Assembly (NCBI RefSeq): GCF_010682105.1
Contig: NZ_JAAGWH010000010.1
Coordinates: 1 to 64,000, forward strand
DNA from: Modestobacter muralis
Lineage (GTDB): Bacteria; Actinomycetota; Actinomycetes; Mycobacteriales; Geodermatophilaceae
Reading direction: 5' to 3'
DNA length: 64,000 bases
How positions within the stretch are numbered: the first letter of the stretch is position 1; the number at the start of each line of letters is the position of its first letter. The notes under the pieces were generated by a model. That model did no database searches, had not been told where the DNA came from, and saw only the letters and a program-made list of their open reading frames with translations. Positions 24,622-31,822 of the stretch are shown here, piece by piece. A program made the translations under genes and the position numbers.

Positions 24622-24680
24622 CCGACTGTGCGCTCAGCGGGCCAGTCCAGGCCGCCGGACCCCGCTGACCGCACAGTCGG
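24622..24680 (-). terminator. Large imperfect palindrome between minus-strand genes
   Basis: Twenty-base arms, CCGACTGTGCGCTCAGCGGG and CCCGCTGACCGCACAGTCGG, match at 19 positions around a 19-base loop. It lies between the Gfo/Idh stop and the PfkB start. A second palindrome is at 24709-24747. Confidence 0.6.
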
Positions 24681-24708
24681 TCCCCGGCGTCGCGGTCCCG
24701 GCGCTCAC

Positions 24709-24747
24709 GGAGTCCCAGCGCTACGGAAACCGCAGCGCTGGGACTCC
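24709..24747 (-). terminator. Palindrome immediately after the Gfo/Idh gene
   Basis: Perfect 14-bp arms GGAGTCCCAGCGCT / AGCGCTGGGACTCC; the 11-base centre can add CGG/CCG around AAA. It starts seven bases after the minus-strand stop, so it most likely ends that transcript. Confidence 0.7.
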
Positions 24748-24753
24748 ATGAGG

Positions 24754-25818
24754 TCAGTCGTTCGGGTAGACGACGCCGAGCTGGGCGCGGACGCCGTCGA
24801 GGAAGTGCATCAGGGCCAGCGAGTCGTGGACCGGCATGACCGGGCTCTCGGTCAGCCCCTGCTGGAGGCACCGGGTCACCTCGCGCAGCTCGTGCACGTA
24901 GCCGGACCCGATCCGCTCGAACTCCTCCACCCGCACCGGGGCGTCGCCGATCTGCACCTCGAGCCGCTCGGGCCGGTAGACCGAGTCCGCGCCCTCCGCG
25001 CGCAGCCAGCCCTCGGTGCCGCAGACCAGCGCGCTGTGCGGCGAGCGGGCCAGCAGCGAGGTGGTCAGCTGGGCCTGGGCACCGGAGGCGTAGGACAGCG
25101 ACAGGGCGTTCTGCGCGTCGACGCCCTCCTCGTTCAGCGTGCCGACGGCGGTCACCGAGTCGGGCAGGCCGATCGTGCCCCAGGGCCACAGCAGCGGGTA
25201 GACGGCCAGGTCGAGCAGGGCACCGCCACCGTCGGCGCGGGCCCAGATGCGCGCGCCCGGGTCGGCCGGGGCGGGGAAGGAGATCTCGGCGTTGACCCAG
25301 TGCACCTGGCCGAGCTCGCCGGAGGCGGCGATCTGGAGCGCCCGCTGGTAGGCCGGCTGGAACCGCGTCCAGACCGCCTCCATCAGGAAGACGCCGCGCT
25401 CGCGGGCCAGCTCGGCCAGCTCGGTGGCCTCGCGGGCGTTGATGGTGATCGGCTTCTCCACGAGCACCGACTTGCCGGCGGTCAGCGCCGCGCGCACCAC
25501 GGCGGCGTGCTGGGCGTGCGGCGTGGCGACGTAGACGACCTCCACGGCCGGGTCGGCGAGGAGTGCGTCCAGGCCGGAGCGGGTGTCGTCGTCGCCGTAG
25601 GACGCCGCGAAGCCGAACTGCTCGGCGAAGGCGGCGGCCTTGTCGGCGTGCCGGGAGCTCACCGCGGCCAGCGTCGCGTCCGGCAGCAGGGCGATGTCGG
25701 CGGTGACCGTGGCGGCGATCGAGCCGGTGGACACGACGCCCCAGCCGACGGGGCGGCCGGTCGCGGTCAGCGGGTCGGCGTCGAGCAGCTCCGGACGGGC
25801 GATGTACGGGGAGGTCAT
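24754..25818 (-). CDS. Gfo/Idh/MocA-family oxidoreductase
   Basis: A 354-residue NAD(P)-dependent dehydrogenase of sugars, inositols or related polyols. The Rossmann start is VGWGVVSTGSIAATVTADIAL; the conserved EKPITINAREATELAELA motif includes the catalytic-site Lys, and the C-terminal half carries the family beta-sheet (ISFPAPADPGARIWARADGGGALLDLAVYPL, with GGGALLD-x-x-x-Y). Members often work with ABC sugar importers, but none is adjacent here. Divergent from a DUF1349 gene 43 bases away. Confidence 0.88.
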   Translation of the reverse strand: MTSPYIARPELLDADPLTATGRPVGWGVVSTGSIAATVTADIALLPDATLAAVSSRHADKAAAFAEQFGFAASYGDDDTRSGLDALLADPAVEVVYVATPHAQHAAVVRAALTAGKSVLVEKPITINAREATELAELARERGVFLMEAVWTRFQPAYQRALQIAASGELGQVHWVNAEISFPAPADPGARIWARADGGGALLDLAVYPLLWPWGTIGLPDSVTAVGTLNEEGVDAQNALSLSYASGAQAQLTTSLLARSPHSALVCGTEGWLRAEGADSVYRPERLEVQIGDAPVRVEEFERIGSGYVHELREVTRCLQQGLTESPVMPVHDSLALMHFLDGVRAQLGVVYPND

Positions 25819-25861
25819 CCCTTCACGCTAGGGCCACCGCGGCGTCCTCTAGCGTGCGGGC

Positions 25862-26467
25862 ATGAGCGACCGCGCGGGCACCAGCGACGACGCCGCCCAG
25901 CCGTGGGGTGCCGGGACGTGGACGGCGGCCCCGGCCGACGTCCGCGGGGACGGCGACGACCTGCTCGTCACCGCCGTCGAGGGCAGCGACGCCTGGCGGC
26001 ACACCAGCTACGGGTTCGTGCACGACTCCGCGCACGCTCTGCTGGCCCCGCTGGCCGACCCCGGCGCGGTCGAGGTGACCTTCGACCTCGACTACGACCA
26101 GCAGTTCGACCAGGCGGGCCTGGTGCTGCGCGCCGACGCCGAGACCTGGGTCAAGGCCGGGGTCGAGTTCGCCGACGGTGCGCCCAGCGTCGGCGCGGTG
26201 GTCACCCTGGGCCGCTCGGACTGGTCGGTCGCGCCGGTGCCCGCGTGGGCCGGCCGTCGGGTGACCGTGCGGGCCAGCCGCTCGGGCGACGCGGTCACGG
26301 TCCGCGCCCGGGTCGACGACGAGCCGTTCCAGTTGGTGCGGGTCGCCCCCTTCCCGGCCGGCACGCCGCTGCAGGCCGGACCGTACTGCTGCGCCCCCAC
26401 CCGCGCGGGGCTCGTCGTCCGCTTCCGCCGCTGGACCACCGGCCCCGCCGACGCCGCGCTGCACTGA
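25862..26467 (+). CDS. DUF1349 domain protein
   Basis: A 201-residue cytosolic protein with the DUF1349 concanavalin-like fold: SDAWRHTSYGFVHDSAHAL, DYDQQFDQAGLVLRADAETWVKAGVEFADG and QAGPYCCAPTRAGLVVRF are the family hallmarks. Members are thought to bind carbohydrates because of their lectin/glucanase-like jelly roll. No catalytic residues can be assigned. It is divergent from the Gfo/Idh gene, compatible with a shared role in sugar use. Confidence 0.85.
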   Translation: MSDRAGTSDDAAQPWGAGTWTAAPADVRGDGDDLLVTAVEGSDAWRHTSYGFVHDSAHALLAPLADPGAVEVTFDLDYDQQFDQAGLVLRADAETWVKAGVEFADGAPSVGAVVTLGRSDWSVAPVPAWAGRRVTVRASRSGDAVTVRARVDDEPFQLVRVAPFPAGTPLQAGPYCCAPTRAGLVVRFRRWTTGPADAALH

Positions 26468-26516
26468 CGCGGGGAACCGTTCCCGACCGCGCGCGACGCC
26501 GGCACGATCCCCGGCC

Positions 26517-26720
26517 ATGACCGACGCACCGAAGGGCCCGGCCAGCTACTTCCCGTCGATCGAGGCGGGGTACGGCCGCCCGATCGCGGAGTGGCAGGAG
26601 CTGATCCGGGCCTCGCCGCTGACGAAGCACATGGAGCTGGTGACCTGGCTCACGACCGAGCACGGCCTCGGCCACGGGCGCGCCAACGCGCTGGTGGCGG
26701 CCACCCTCGCCGAAGGCTGA
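26517..26720 (+). CDS. DUF4287 domain small protein
   Basis: A 67-residue protein beginning MTDAPKGPASYFPSIEAGYG, with the DUF4287 core GRPIAEWQELI, HMELVTWLTTEHGLGHGRANALVA. The family is a short helical domain of unknown function, often predicted to bind nucleic acid because of its HxLGHGxANALV helix. It is followed by a very strong palindrome. Confidence 0.85.
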   Translation: MTDAPKGPASYFPSIEAGYGRPIAEWQELIRASPLTKHMELVTWLTTEHGLGHGRANALVAATLAEG

Positions 26721-26731
26721 CCTGGTCGTCA

Positions 26732-26778
26732 GGGGAGTTGTGCTCTGCTCCCCACCAGGGAGCAGAGCACAACTCCCC
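26732..26778 (+). terminator. Perfect 21-bp palindrome
   Basis: Two perfect 21-base arms (26732-26752 and 26758-26778; outer GGGGAGTTGTG / CACAACTCCCC) flank the 5-base loop CACCA. It begins 11 bases after the DUF4287 stop and ends 33 bases before the aminotransferase start, so it is most simply a terminator. There is no T-run. Confidence 0.7.
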
Positions 26779-26811
26779 GACACCGGTGGCCACGGACGGC
26801 AGACTGAGGGC

Positions 26812-28014
26812 GTGACCCGTACGCCGTACCTGTCCTCCCGGCTGCAGGGCTTCGGGACGACGGTCTTCGCCGAGATGAGCGCCCTCGCGGTGGCCACCGG
26901 CTCGATCAACCTGGGCCAGGGGTTCCCCGACGAGCCCGGCCCCGCGGCGGTGCTCGACGTCGCCCGGGCCGCCATCGGCACCGCACACGACCAGTACCCG
27001 CCCGGCCCCGGCCTGCCCGAGCTGCGGACGGCGATCGCGGAGCACCAGCTGCGCTTCCGCGGGCTGACCCACGACCCGGACGGCGAGGTGCTGGTCACCG
27101 CCGGCGCCACCGAGGCGCTGACCGCCGCGCTGCTGGCCCTGCTCGAGCCCGGCGACGAGGTCGTGCTGTTCGAGCCGATGTACGACAGCTACGCCGCCGC
27201 GGTCGCCATGGCCGGCGGCGTCCTGCGCCCGGTGCCGCTGCACCCGCCGGCGGTGGCGGCTGGGGAGGTGGGCACCGGGGCGTGGACCTTCGAGGAGGCC
27301 GCGCTGCGGGCCGCGGTCACCCCGCGCGCCCGCATGCTGCTGCTCAACACCCCGCACAACCCGACCGGCAAGGTGTTCACCGCTGCCGAGCTGGCGCTGC
27401 TGGCCGAGGTCGCCACCGCTGCCGACCTGCTGGTGCTCACCGACGAGGTCTACGAGCACCTGGTGTTCGACGGGGCCACGCACACCTCGATCGCCACGCT
27501 GCCCGGGATGGCCGGCCGCACGCTCGTGATCAGCAGCGGCGGCAAGACCTTCAACACCACCGGCTGGAAGATCGGCTGGGTCTGCGGGCCGGCACCGCTG
27601 GTGGCCGCTGTGCGCACCGCCAAGCAGTACCTGACCTTCGTCAACGGCGGACCGTTCCAGCCGGCGGTCGCCGCCGGGCTGCGGCTGCCCGACGCGTTCT
27701 TCGCCGGCGTCACCGCCGACCTGCAGCGCCGCCGCGACCGGCTGACCGCCGGGCTGGCGGCCGCGGGGCTGCCGGTGGTCAGCCCGCAGGCGACGTACTT
27801 CGCCACCGTCGACGTCCGACCGCTGCAGCCCGACGGGGACGGCGTGGCGTTCTGCCGCGCGCTGCCCGCCCGCGCCGGGGTGGTCGCCGTCCCGTCCGTG
27901 GTCTTCTACGGCGCGGCGGACGCGCACCTGGGCCGGCACCTGGTGCGCTTCGCCTTCTGCAAGCGCGACGAGGTGCTCGCGGAGGCCGCCCGGCGACTGG
28001 GGGAGATGCAGTGA
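26812..28014 (+). CDS. PLP-dependent aminotransferase (methionine/glutamine-type, class I)
   Basis: A 400-residue fold-type I aminotransferase from GTG 26812. Motifs: SINLGQGFPDEPGP (the LGQGFPD start of the kynurenine/glutamine-transaminase group), AGATEALTAALLALLEPGDEV, NTPHNPTGKVF (cofactor Asn), DEVYEHLVFDG (Asp/Tyr), SSGGKTFNTTGWKIGW (PLP Lys) and VRFAFCKRDE (substrate Arg). Enzymes of this group (YbdL, MtnE-like, glutamine transaminase K) transfer amino groups to 2-oxo-4-methylthiobutanoate or phenylpyruvate. The stop overlaps the omega-amidase start, and that pairing is the known two-step set of methionine salvage. Confidence 0.9.
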   Translation: MTRTPYLSSRLQGFGTTVFAEMSALAVATGSINLGQGFPDEPGPAAVLDVARAAIGTAHDQYPPGPGLPELRTAIAEHQLRFRGLTHDPDGEVLVTAGATEALTAALLALLEPGDEVVLFEPMYDSYAAAVAMAGGVLRPVPLHPPAVAAGEVGTGAWTFEEAALRAAVTPRARMLLLNTPHNPTGKVFTAAELALLAEVATAADLLVLTDEVYEHLVFDGATHTSIATLPGMAGRTLVISSGGKTFNTTGWKIGWVCGPAPLVAAVRTAKQYLTFVNGGPFQPAVAAGLRLPDAFFAGVTADLQRRRDRLTAGLAAAGLPVVSPQATYFATVDVRPLQPDGDGVAFCRALPARAGVVAVPSVVFYGAADAHLGRHLVRFAFCKRDEVLAEAARRLGEMQ

Positions 28015-28766
28015 GGATCGCCGCTGTCCAGCACGACATCGTCTGGGAGGACCGGGACGCCAACTTCGCCCGGCTCGCCCCGCAGGTCGCCCGCGCGGTG
28101 GGGGCCGGCGCGGAGCTGGTGCTGCTCACCGAGACCTTCTCCACGGGGTTCTCCATGACCCCGGGCATCGGCGAGCCGGTGGGCGGGCCCTCGGCCCGGT
28201 TCCTCGCCGCGCAGGCCGCCGAGCACGGCGTGTGGGTGGCCGGCACCTGTCCCGAGATCGAGGACGGCGAGGAGCTGCCGCACAACACCTTCGTGCTGGC
28301 CGGCCCCGACGGCAGCACCCACCGCTACCGCAAGCTGCACCCCTTCGCCGCCGAGCGCACCCGCTTCCGGTCCGGCACCGGGCCGGTGACCGTCGAGGTC
28401 GGCGGCCTGCGGATCACCCCGTTCATCTGCTACGACCTGCGCTTCGCCGACGTGTTCTGGGAGGCCGGCCCCACGACCGACGTCTTCCTCGTGCCGGCCA
28501 ACTGGCCGCGCGCCCGGCGGCAGCACTGGACGACGCTGCTGTCGGCCCGGGCGATCGAGAACCAGGCCTACGTGGTCGGCTGCAACCGGGTCGGGGACGC
28601 CGGTGACGGCACCCACCACGCCGGCGACAGCCGGATCGTGAGCCCGACCGGGGAGCTGCTGGCCACCGCCTCGGGGGTGGAGACGATCGTGCTCGCCGAC
28701 GTCGACGCGGCCGAGGTGGCCGCCACCCGGGACCGCTTCCAGTTCCTGGCCGACCGCCGCGGCTGA
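28011..28766 (+). CDS. Nitrilase-superfamily omega-amidase (YafV/MtnU-like)
   Basis: A 251-residue carbon-nitrogen hydrolase from GTG 28011, which overlaps the aminotransferase stop (GTGA). The catalytic triad is visible: Glu in [10 protein letters not shown], Lys in YRKLHPFA, Cys in [15 protein letters not shown] and [17 protein letters not shown] are typical of omega-amidases that hydrolyse 2-oxoglutaramate, the product made when glutamine is the amino donor. Together with the aminotransferase this makes transamination irreversible, as in the methionine salvage pathway. No other mtn genes are present in the window. Confidence 0.88.
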   Translation: MRIAAVQHDIVWEDRDANFARLAPQVARAVGAGAELVLLTETFSTGFSMTPGIGEPVGGPSARFLAAQAAEHGVWVAGTCPEIEDGEELPHNTFVLAGPDGSTHRYRKLHPFAAERTRFRSGTGPVTVEVGGLRITPFICYDLRFADVFWEAGPTTDVFLVPANWPRARRQHWTTLLSARAIENQAYVVGCNRVGDAGDGTHHAGDSRIVSPTGELLATASGVETIVLADVDAAEVAATRDRFQFLADRRG

Positions 28767-28861
28767 CCGTTTCCCGGGGCGGCTGGCCCCGGAGGGGCAC
28801 CCTGGGGGACCCTGGTACCCGCAGGTACCGAGCAGTTGTCGAGATGTGCAGGAGTCGCAGG

Positions 28862-29989
28862 ATGCCCCAGGGCACGGTCAAGTGGTTCAACGCTGAGAAG
28901 GGGTTCGGGTTCATCGAGCCCGACGACGGCGGGCAGGACGTGTTCGCGCACTTCTCCGCGATCGCCGACGACGGCGGATTCCGCAGTCTGGACGAGGGGC
29001 AGCGGGTGGAGTTCGAGGCGAGCCCGGGCGACCGCGGCCTGCAGGCGGACACCATCCGTCCGCTGGGCGGCGGCAGCGCCGGCCGCGCTCCGGCGCGGGC
29101 CGAACGCGGGCACCGCGACGACTACCGCGAGGTCCGCGCCCCCCGCGGCGGCGGCGGTGGTGGCGGCTCCGAGGGCACGGTGCGCTTCTTCAACGCCGAG
29201 AAGGGCTTCGGGTTCATCGAGCCCGACGAGGGCGGCGACGACGTCTTCGTGCACTTCTCCGCGATCGCCGACGACGGCGGCTACCGCAGCCTCGACGAGG
29301 GCCAGCGGGTCTCCTACACCGCCAGCCCCGGCCAGAAGGGCATGCAGGCCGACTCGGTCCAGCCCCTCGGCGGCGGCCGGGCCCCGGCCCGCGACGACCG
29401 GCGCGACGACCGCCGTGACGACCGGGCCCCCCGCGCACCGCGCGGTGGCGGCGGCGGGTCGCAGGGCACCGTGCGGTTCTTCAACGCCGAGAAGGGCTTC
29501 GGGTTCATCGAGCCCGACACCGGCGGCGACGACGTCTTCGTCCACTTCTCCGCCATCGAGGACCACGGCGGCTACCGCAGCCTCGACGAGGGCCAGCGGG
29601 TCGAGTACTCCGCCAGCCCCGGCCAGCGCGGCCTGCAGGCCGACTCGGTGCGCGCCGTCGGCGGTGGCGGCGGTGCCCCGGCCGGCAACGACCGGCGCGA
29701 CGAGCGCCCGCGCCGGGACGAGCGTCCCCGCCGCGACGACCGGGCACCCCGGGCGCCGCGCGCCGGTGGTGGCGGCGGCACCGGCGGCCAGGGCACGGTG
29801 CGCTTCTTCAACGCCGAGAAGGGCTTCGGGTTCATCGAGCCCGACGACGGCGGCGACGACGTGTTCGTGCACTTCTCCGCGATCGCCGACCGGGGCGGCT
29901 ACCGCAGCCTCGACGAGGGCCAGCGGGTCGAGTACACCGCCAGCCAGGGCGACCGCGGCGTGCAGGCGGACTCGGTCGACCCGCTGTGA
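28862..29989 (+). CDS. Protein with four tandem cold-shock domains
   Basis: A 375-residue protein from ATG 28862 (CAGGAG upstream). It contains four complete CspA-like domains at about residues 1-68, 104-168, 201-265 and 310-375. Each has the RNP1 motif KGFGFIEPD and RNP2 VF(A/V)HFSAI and the insertion GG(F/Y)RSLDEGQRV. Linkers of 35-45 residues are rich in Gly and in RDDR/RGG-like stretches ([18 protein letters not shown]), common in RNA-binding disordered regions. Usual bacterial Csp proteins have one domain of about 67 residues. A multivalent single-stranded nucleic-acid binder or RNA chaperone is expected. The domain-coding DNA is also highly repetitive. Monocistronic, ended by a strong hairpin. 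Confidence 0.93.
   Translation: MPQGTVKWFNAEKGFGFIEPDDGGQDVFAHFSAIADDGGFRSLDEGQRVEFEASPGDRGLQADTIRPLGGGSAGRAPARAERGHRDDYREVRAPRGGGGGGGSEGTVRFFNAEKGFGFIEPDEGGDDVFVHFSAIADDGGYRSLDEGQRVSYTASPGQKGMQADSVQPLGGGRAPARDDRRDDRRDDRAPRAPRGGGGGSQGTVRFFNAEKGFGFIEPDTGGDDVFVHFSAIEDHGGYRSLDEGQRVEYSASPGQRGLQADSVRAVGGGGGAPAGNDRRDERPRRDERPRRDDRAPRAPRAGGGGGTGGQGTVRFFNAEKGFGFIEPDDGGDDVFVHFSAIADRGGYRSLDEGQRVEYTASQGDRGVQADSVDPL
29174..29890 (+). repeat. Tandem DNA repeats encoding cold-shock domains 2-4
   Basis: Near-identical segments of about 97 bases begin at 29174, 29465 and 29792, each encoding [18 protein letters not shown] and the next 14 residues. A more divergent first unit starts at 28871. Unit spacing is 303, 291 and 327 bases. 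Conservation at synonymous sites suggests recent duplication or gene conversion. Confidence 0.85.
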
Positions 29990-29995
29990 CCCACG

Positions 29996-30030
29996 CCCGC
30001 TGACCGTCCGGCACCCGGACGGTCAGCGGG
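29996..30030 (+). terminator. Terminator after the cold-shock gene
   Basis: Perfect 16-bp stem CCCGCTGACCGTCCGG / CCGGACGGTCAGCGGG with the 3-base loop CAC, seven bases after the stop codon. Confidence 0.85.
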
Positions 30031-30115
30031 CCGCACGACCCGCCGCCCCGCGGGGCGGAGCCAGGACGAGGGAGCAGATGGACGCCGCTGGACGACCCCG
30101 CCGCGGGACCGGCCG

Positions 30116-31822
30116 GTGACGGGCACGCCCGCGCCGCACTGGACCCACAGCTACGCCCCGGGCGTGCCGGCGGAGGTGGAGGTGCCGCCGGACGCCGTGC
30201 CCGATCTGCTGGCCGCCGCCGTCGCGCGGTTCCCGGACCGGCCGGCGCTGGACTTCCTCGGCGCCAGCACCAGCTACGCGGAGCTCGGCTCGGCCGTGGC
30301 CCGCGCCGCCGGGCTGCTGCGGGACCTGGGCGTGCGGCCCGGTGACCGGGTGGCCCTGGTGCTGCCCAACTGCCCGCAGCACGTGGTCGCCTTCCACGCC
30401 GCGCTCCGGCTGGGCGCCGTCGTCGTGGAGCACAACCCGCTGTACACCGCCGACGAGCTCGGTGCCCAGTTCCGCGACCACGGCGCCACGGTCGCCGTCG
30501 TCTGGGACGTCGTCGCCCCCGTGGTGCAGGGCCTGGACGCCCCGGCGCTGCGCACCGTGCTCGCCGTCGACCTCAGCCGCGCGCTGCCGCTGGCCAAGCG
30601 GTTGGCGCTGCGGCTGCCACTGGCCCGCGCCCGGGCCACCAGGGCGGCGATGACCGCCCCGGCGCCGGGGGCGACGCCCTGGGAGGCCGCGGTCGCCGGG
30701 GCCACCCCGCTGCCGGCCGCGCACCCGGGACCGGTGCACACCGACGTCGCGCTGCTGCAGTACACCGGCGGCACGACCGGCAGCCCCAAGGCCGCCGTCC
30801 TCACCCACCGCAACCTGGTCGCCAACGTCACCCAGTCCCTGGCCTGGGTGCCGGGCCTGCGTCCGGGCACCGAGGTGTTCTACGGCGTCCTGCCGTTCTT
30901 CCACGCCTACGGGCTGATGCTGTGCCTGGTCACCGCCCTGCGGATCGGCGCGGCGCTGGTCCTGTTCCCGCGGTTCGACGTCGACCAGGTGCTCGCCGCG
31001 GCCCGGCGGCGGCCGCCGACGTTCCTCCCCGGGGTGCCGCCGGTCTACGAGCGGCTGGCCACCGCCGCCGCGGAGCGCAGCGTCGACCTGTCCACCGTGC
31101 GGTTCGCGATCTCCGGGGCGATGCCGCTGCCGGTGGCGACCGCGGCCCGCTGGGAGGAGCTGACCGGTGGGCTGGTGGTGGAGGGCTACGGGATGACCGA
31201 GGCCTCACCGATCGCGCTGGGCAACCCGATGGGGCCCACCCGCCGGCCGGGCACCGTCGGCCTGCCCTACCCCTCGACGCAGATGCGGGTGGTCGACCCG
31301 GAGGACCCGGCCGTCGACCGGGCACCCGGCGAGCGTGGCGAGCTGCTGGTGCGCGGGCCGCAGGTCTTCTCCGGCTACTGGAACCGGCCCGAGGAGACGG
31401 CTGCGGTGCTGCTGGCCGACGGGTGGCTGCGCACCGGCGACATCGTGGTGGCCGACGTCGACGGCTTCGTCACCGTCGTCGACCGGATCAAGGAGCTGGT
31501 CATCACCGGCGGGTTCAACGTGCACCCCTCCGAGGTGGAGGACGCGCTCAAGGCCGTCGACGGGGTCACCGACGCGGCGGTGGTCGGCCTGCCCGGGGCG
31601 TCGGGCAGCGAGGAGGTCGTCGCCGCGGTCGTGCTGTCCCGGCCGCTGGACCTCGACGCCGTGCGCGAGGCCACCCGGGCGTCGCTGGCGGCCTACAAGG
31701 TGCCGCGCCGGCTCGTCGTCGTCGAGGACCTGCCGCGCTCGCAGATCGGCAAGGTGCTCCGCCGGCAGGTCCGCGCGCAACTGCTCGCCGGGTCGGCTCA
31801 GCCGGGGACGCCGGAGCCGTAG
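30116..31822 (+). CDS. Fatty acyl-CoA ligase / AMP-dependent synthetase
   Basis: A 568-residue ANL-superfamily ligase that activates a carboxylic acid with ATP and joins it to CoA. The P-loop is YTGGTTGSPKAAVLTH (about residue 218), followed by YGMTEASP, the adenosine-binding DGWLRTGDIV and the hinge/catalytic region VDRIKELVITGGFNVHP, ending in PRSQIGKVLRR with the catalytic Lys. This matches long-chain fatty acid CoA ligases. It may supply acyl-CoA for the ole olefin operon 3 kb away, though it is transcribed toward it and not in it. The last 25 bases overlap the convergent gene. Confidence 0.9.
   Translation: MTGTPAPHWTHSYAPGVPAEVEVPPDAVPDLLAAAVARFPDRPALDFLGASTSYAELGSAVARAAGLLRDLGVRPGDRVALVLPNCPQHVVAFHAALRLGAVVVEHNPLYTADELGAQFRDHGATVAVVWDVVAPVVQGLDAPALRTVLAVDLSRALPLAKRLALRLPLARARATRAAMTAPAPGATPWEAAVAGATPLPAAHPGPVHTDVALLQYTGGTTGSPKAAVLTHRNLVANVTQSLAWVPGLRPGTEVFYGVLPFFHAYGLMLCLVTALRIGAALVLFPRFDVDQVLAAARRRPPTFLPGVPPVYERLATAAAERSVDLSTVRFAISGAMPLPVATAARWEELTGGLVVEGYGMTEASPIALGNPMGPTRRPGTVGLPYPSTQMRVVDPEDPAVDRAPGERGELLVRGPQVFSGYWNRPEETAAVLLADGWLRTGDIVVADVDGFVTVVDRIKELVITGGFNVHPSEVEDALKAVDGVTDAAVVGLPGASGSEEVVAAVVLSRPLDLDAVREATRASLAAYKVPRRLVVVEDLPRSQIGKVLRRQVRAQLLAGSAQPGTPEP

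Noticed and set aside
24622-24747. Insertion-sequence ends or a REP-type mobile element
   Set aside because: Two large palindromes are present, but there is no transposase, no target-site duplication and the palindromes differ from each other.
21901-26520. A 1539-codon open frame on the plus strand
   Set aside because: It is antisense to the antiporter, PfkB and Gfo/Idh genes, is Gly/Arg/Gln-rich with no domain, and arises from high GC third positions of the opposite strand.
30116-31822. Acyl-CoA ligase as an extra ole operon gene
   Set aside because: It is on the opposite strand and ends against the sigma-like gene; a metabolic link is possible but it is not in the operon.
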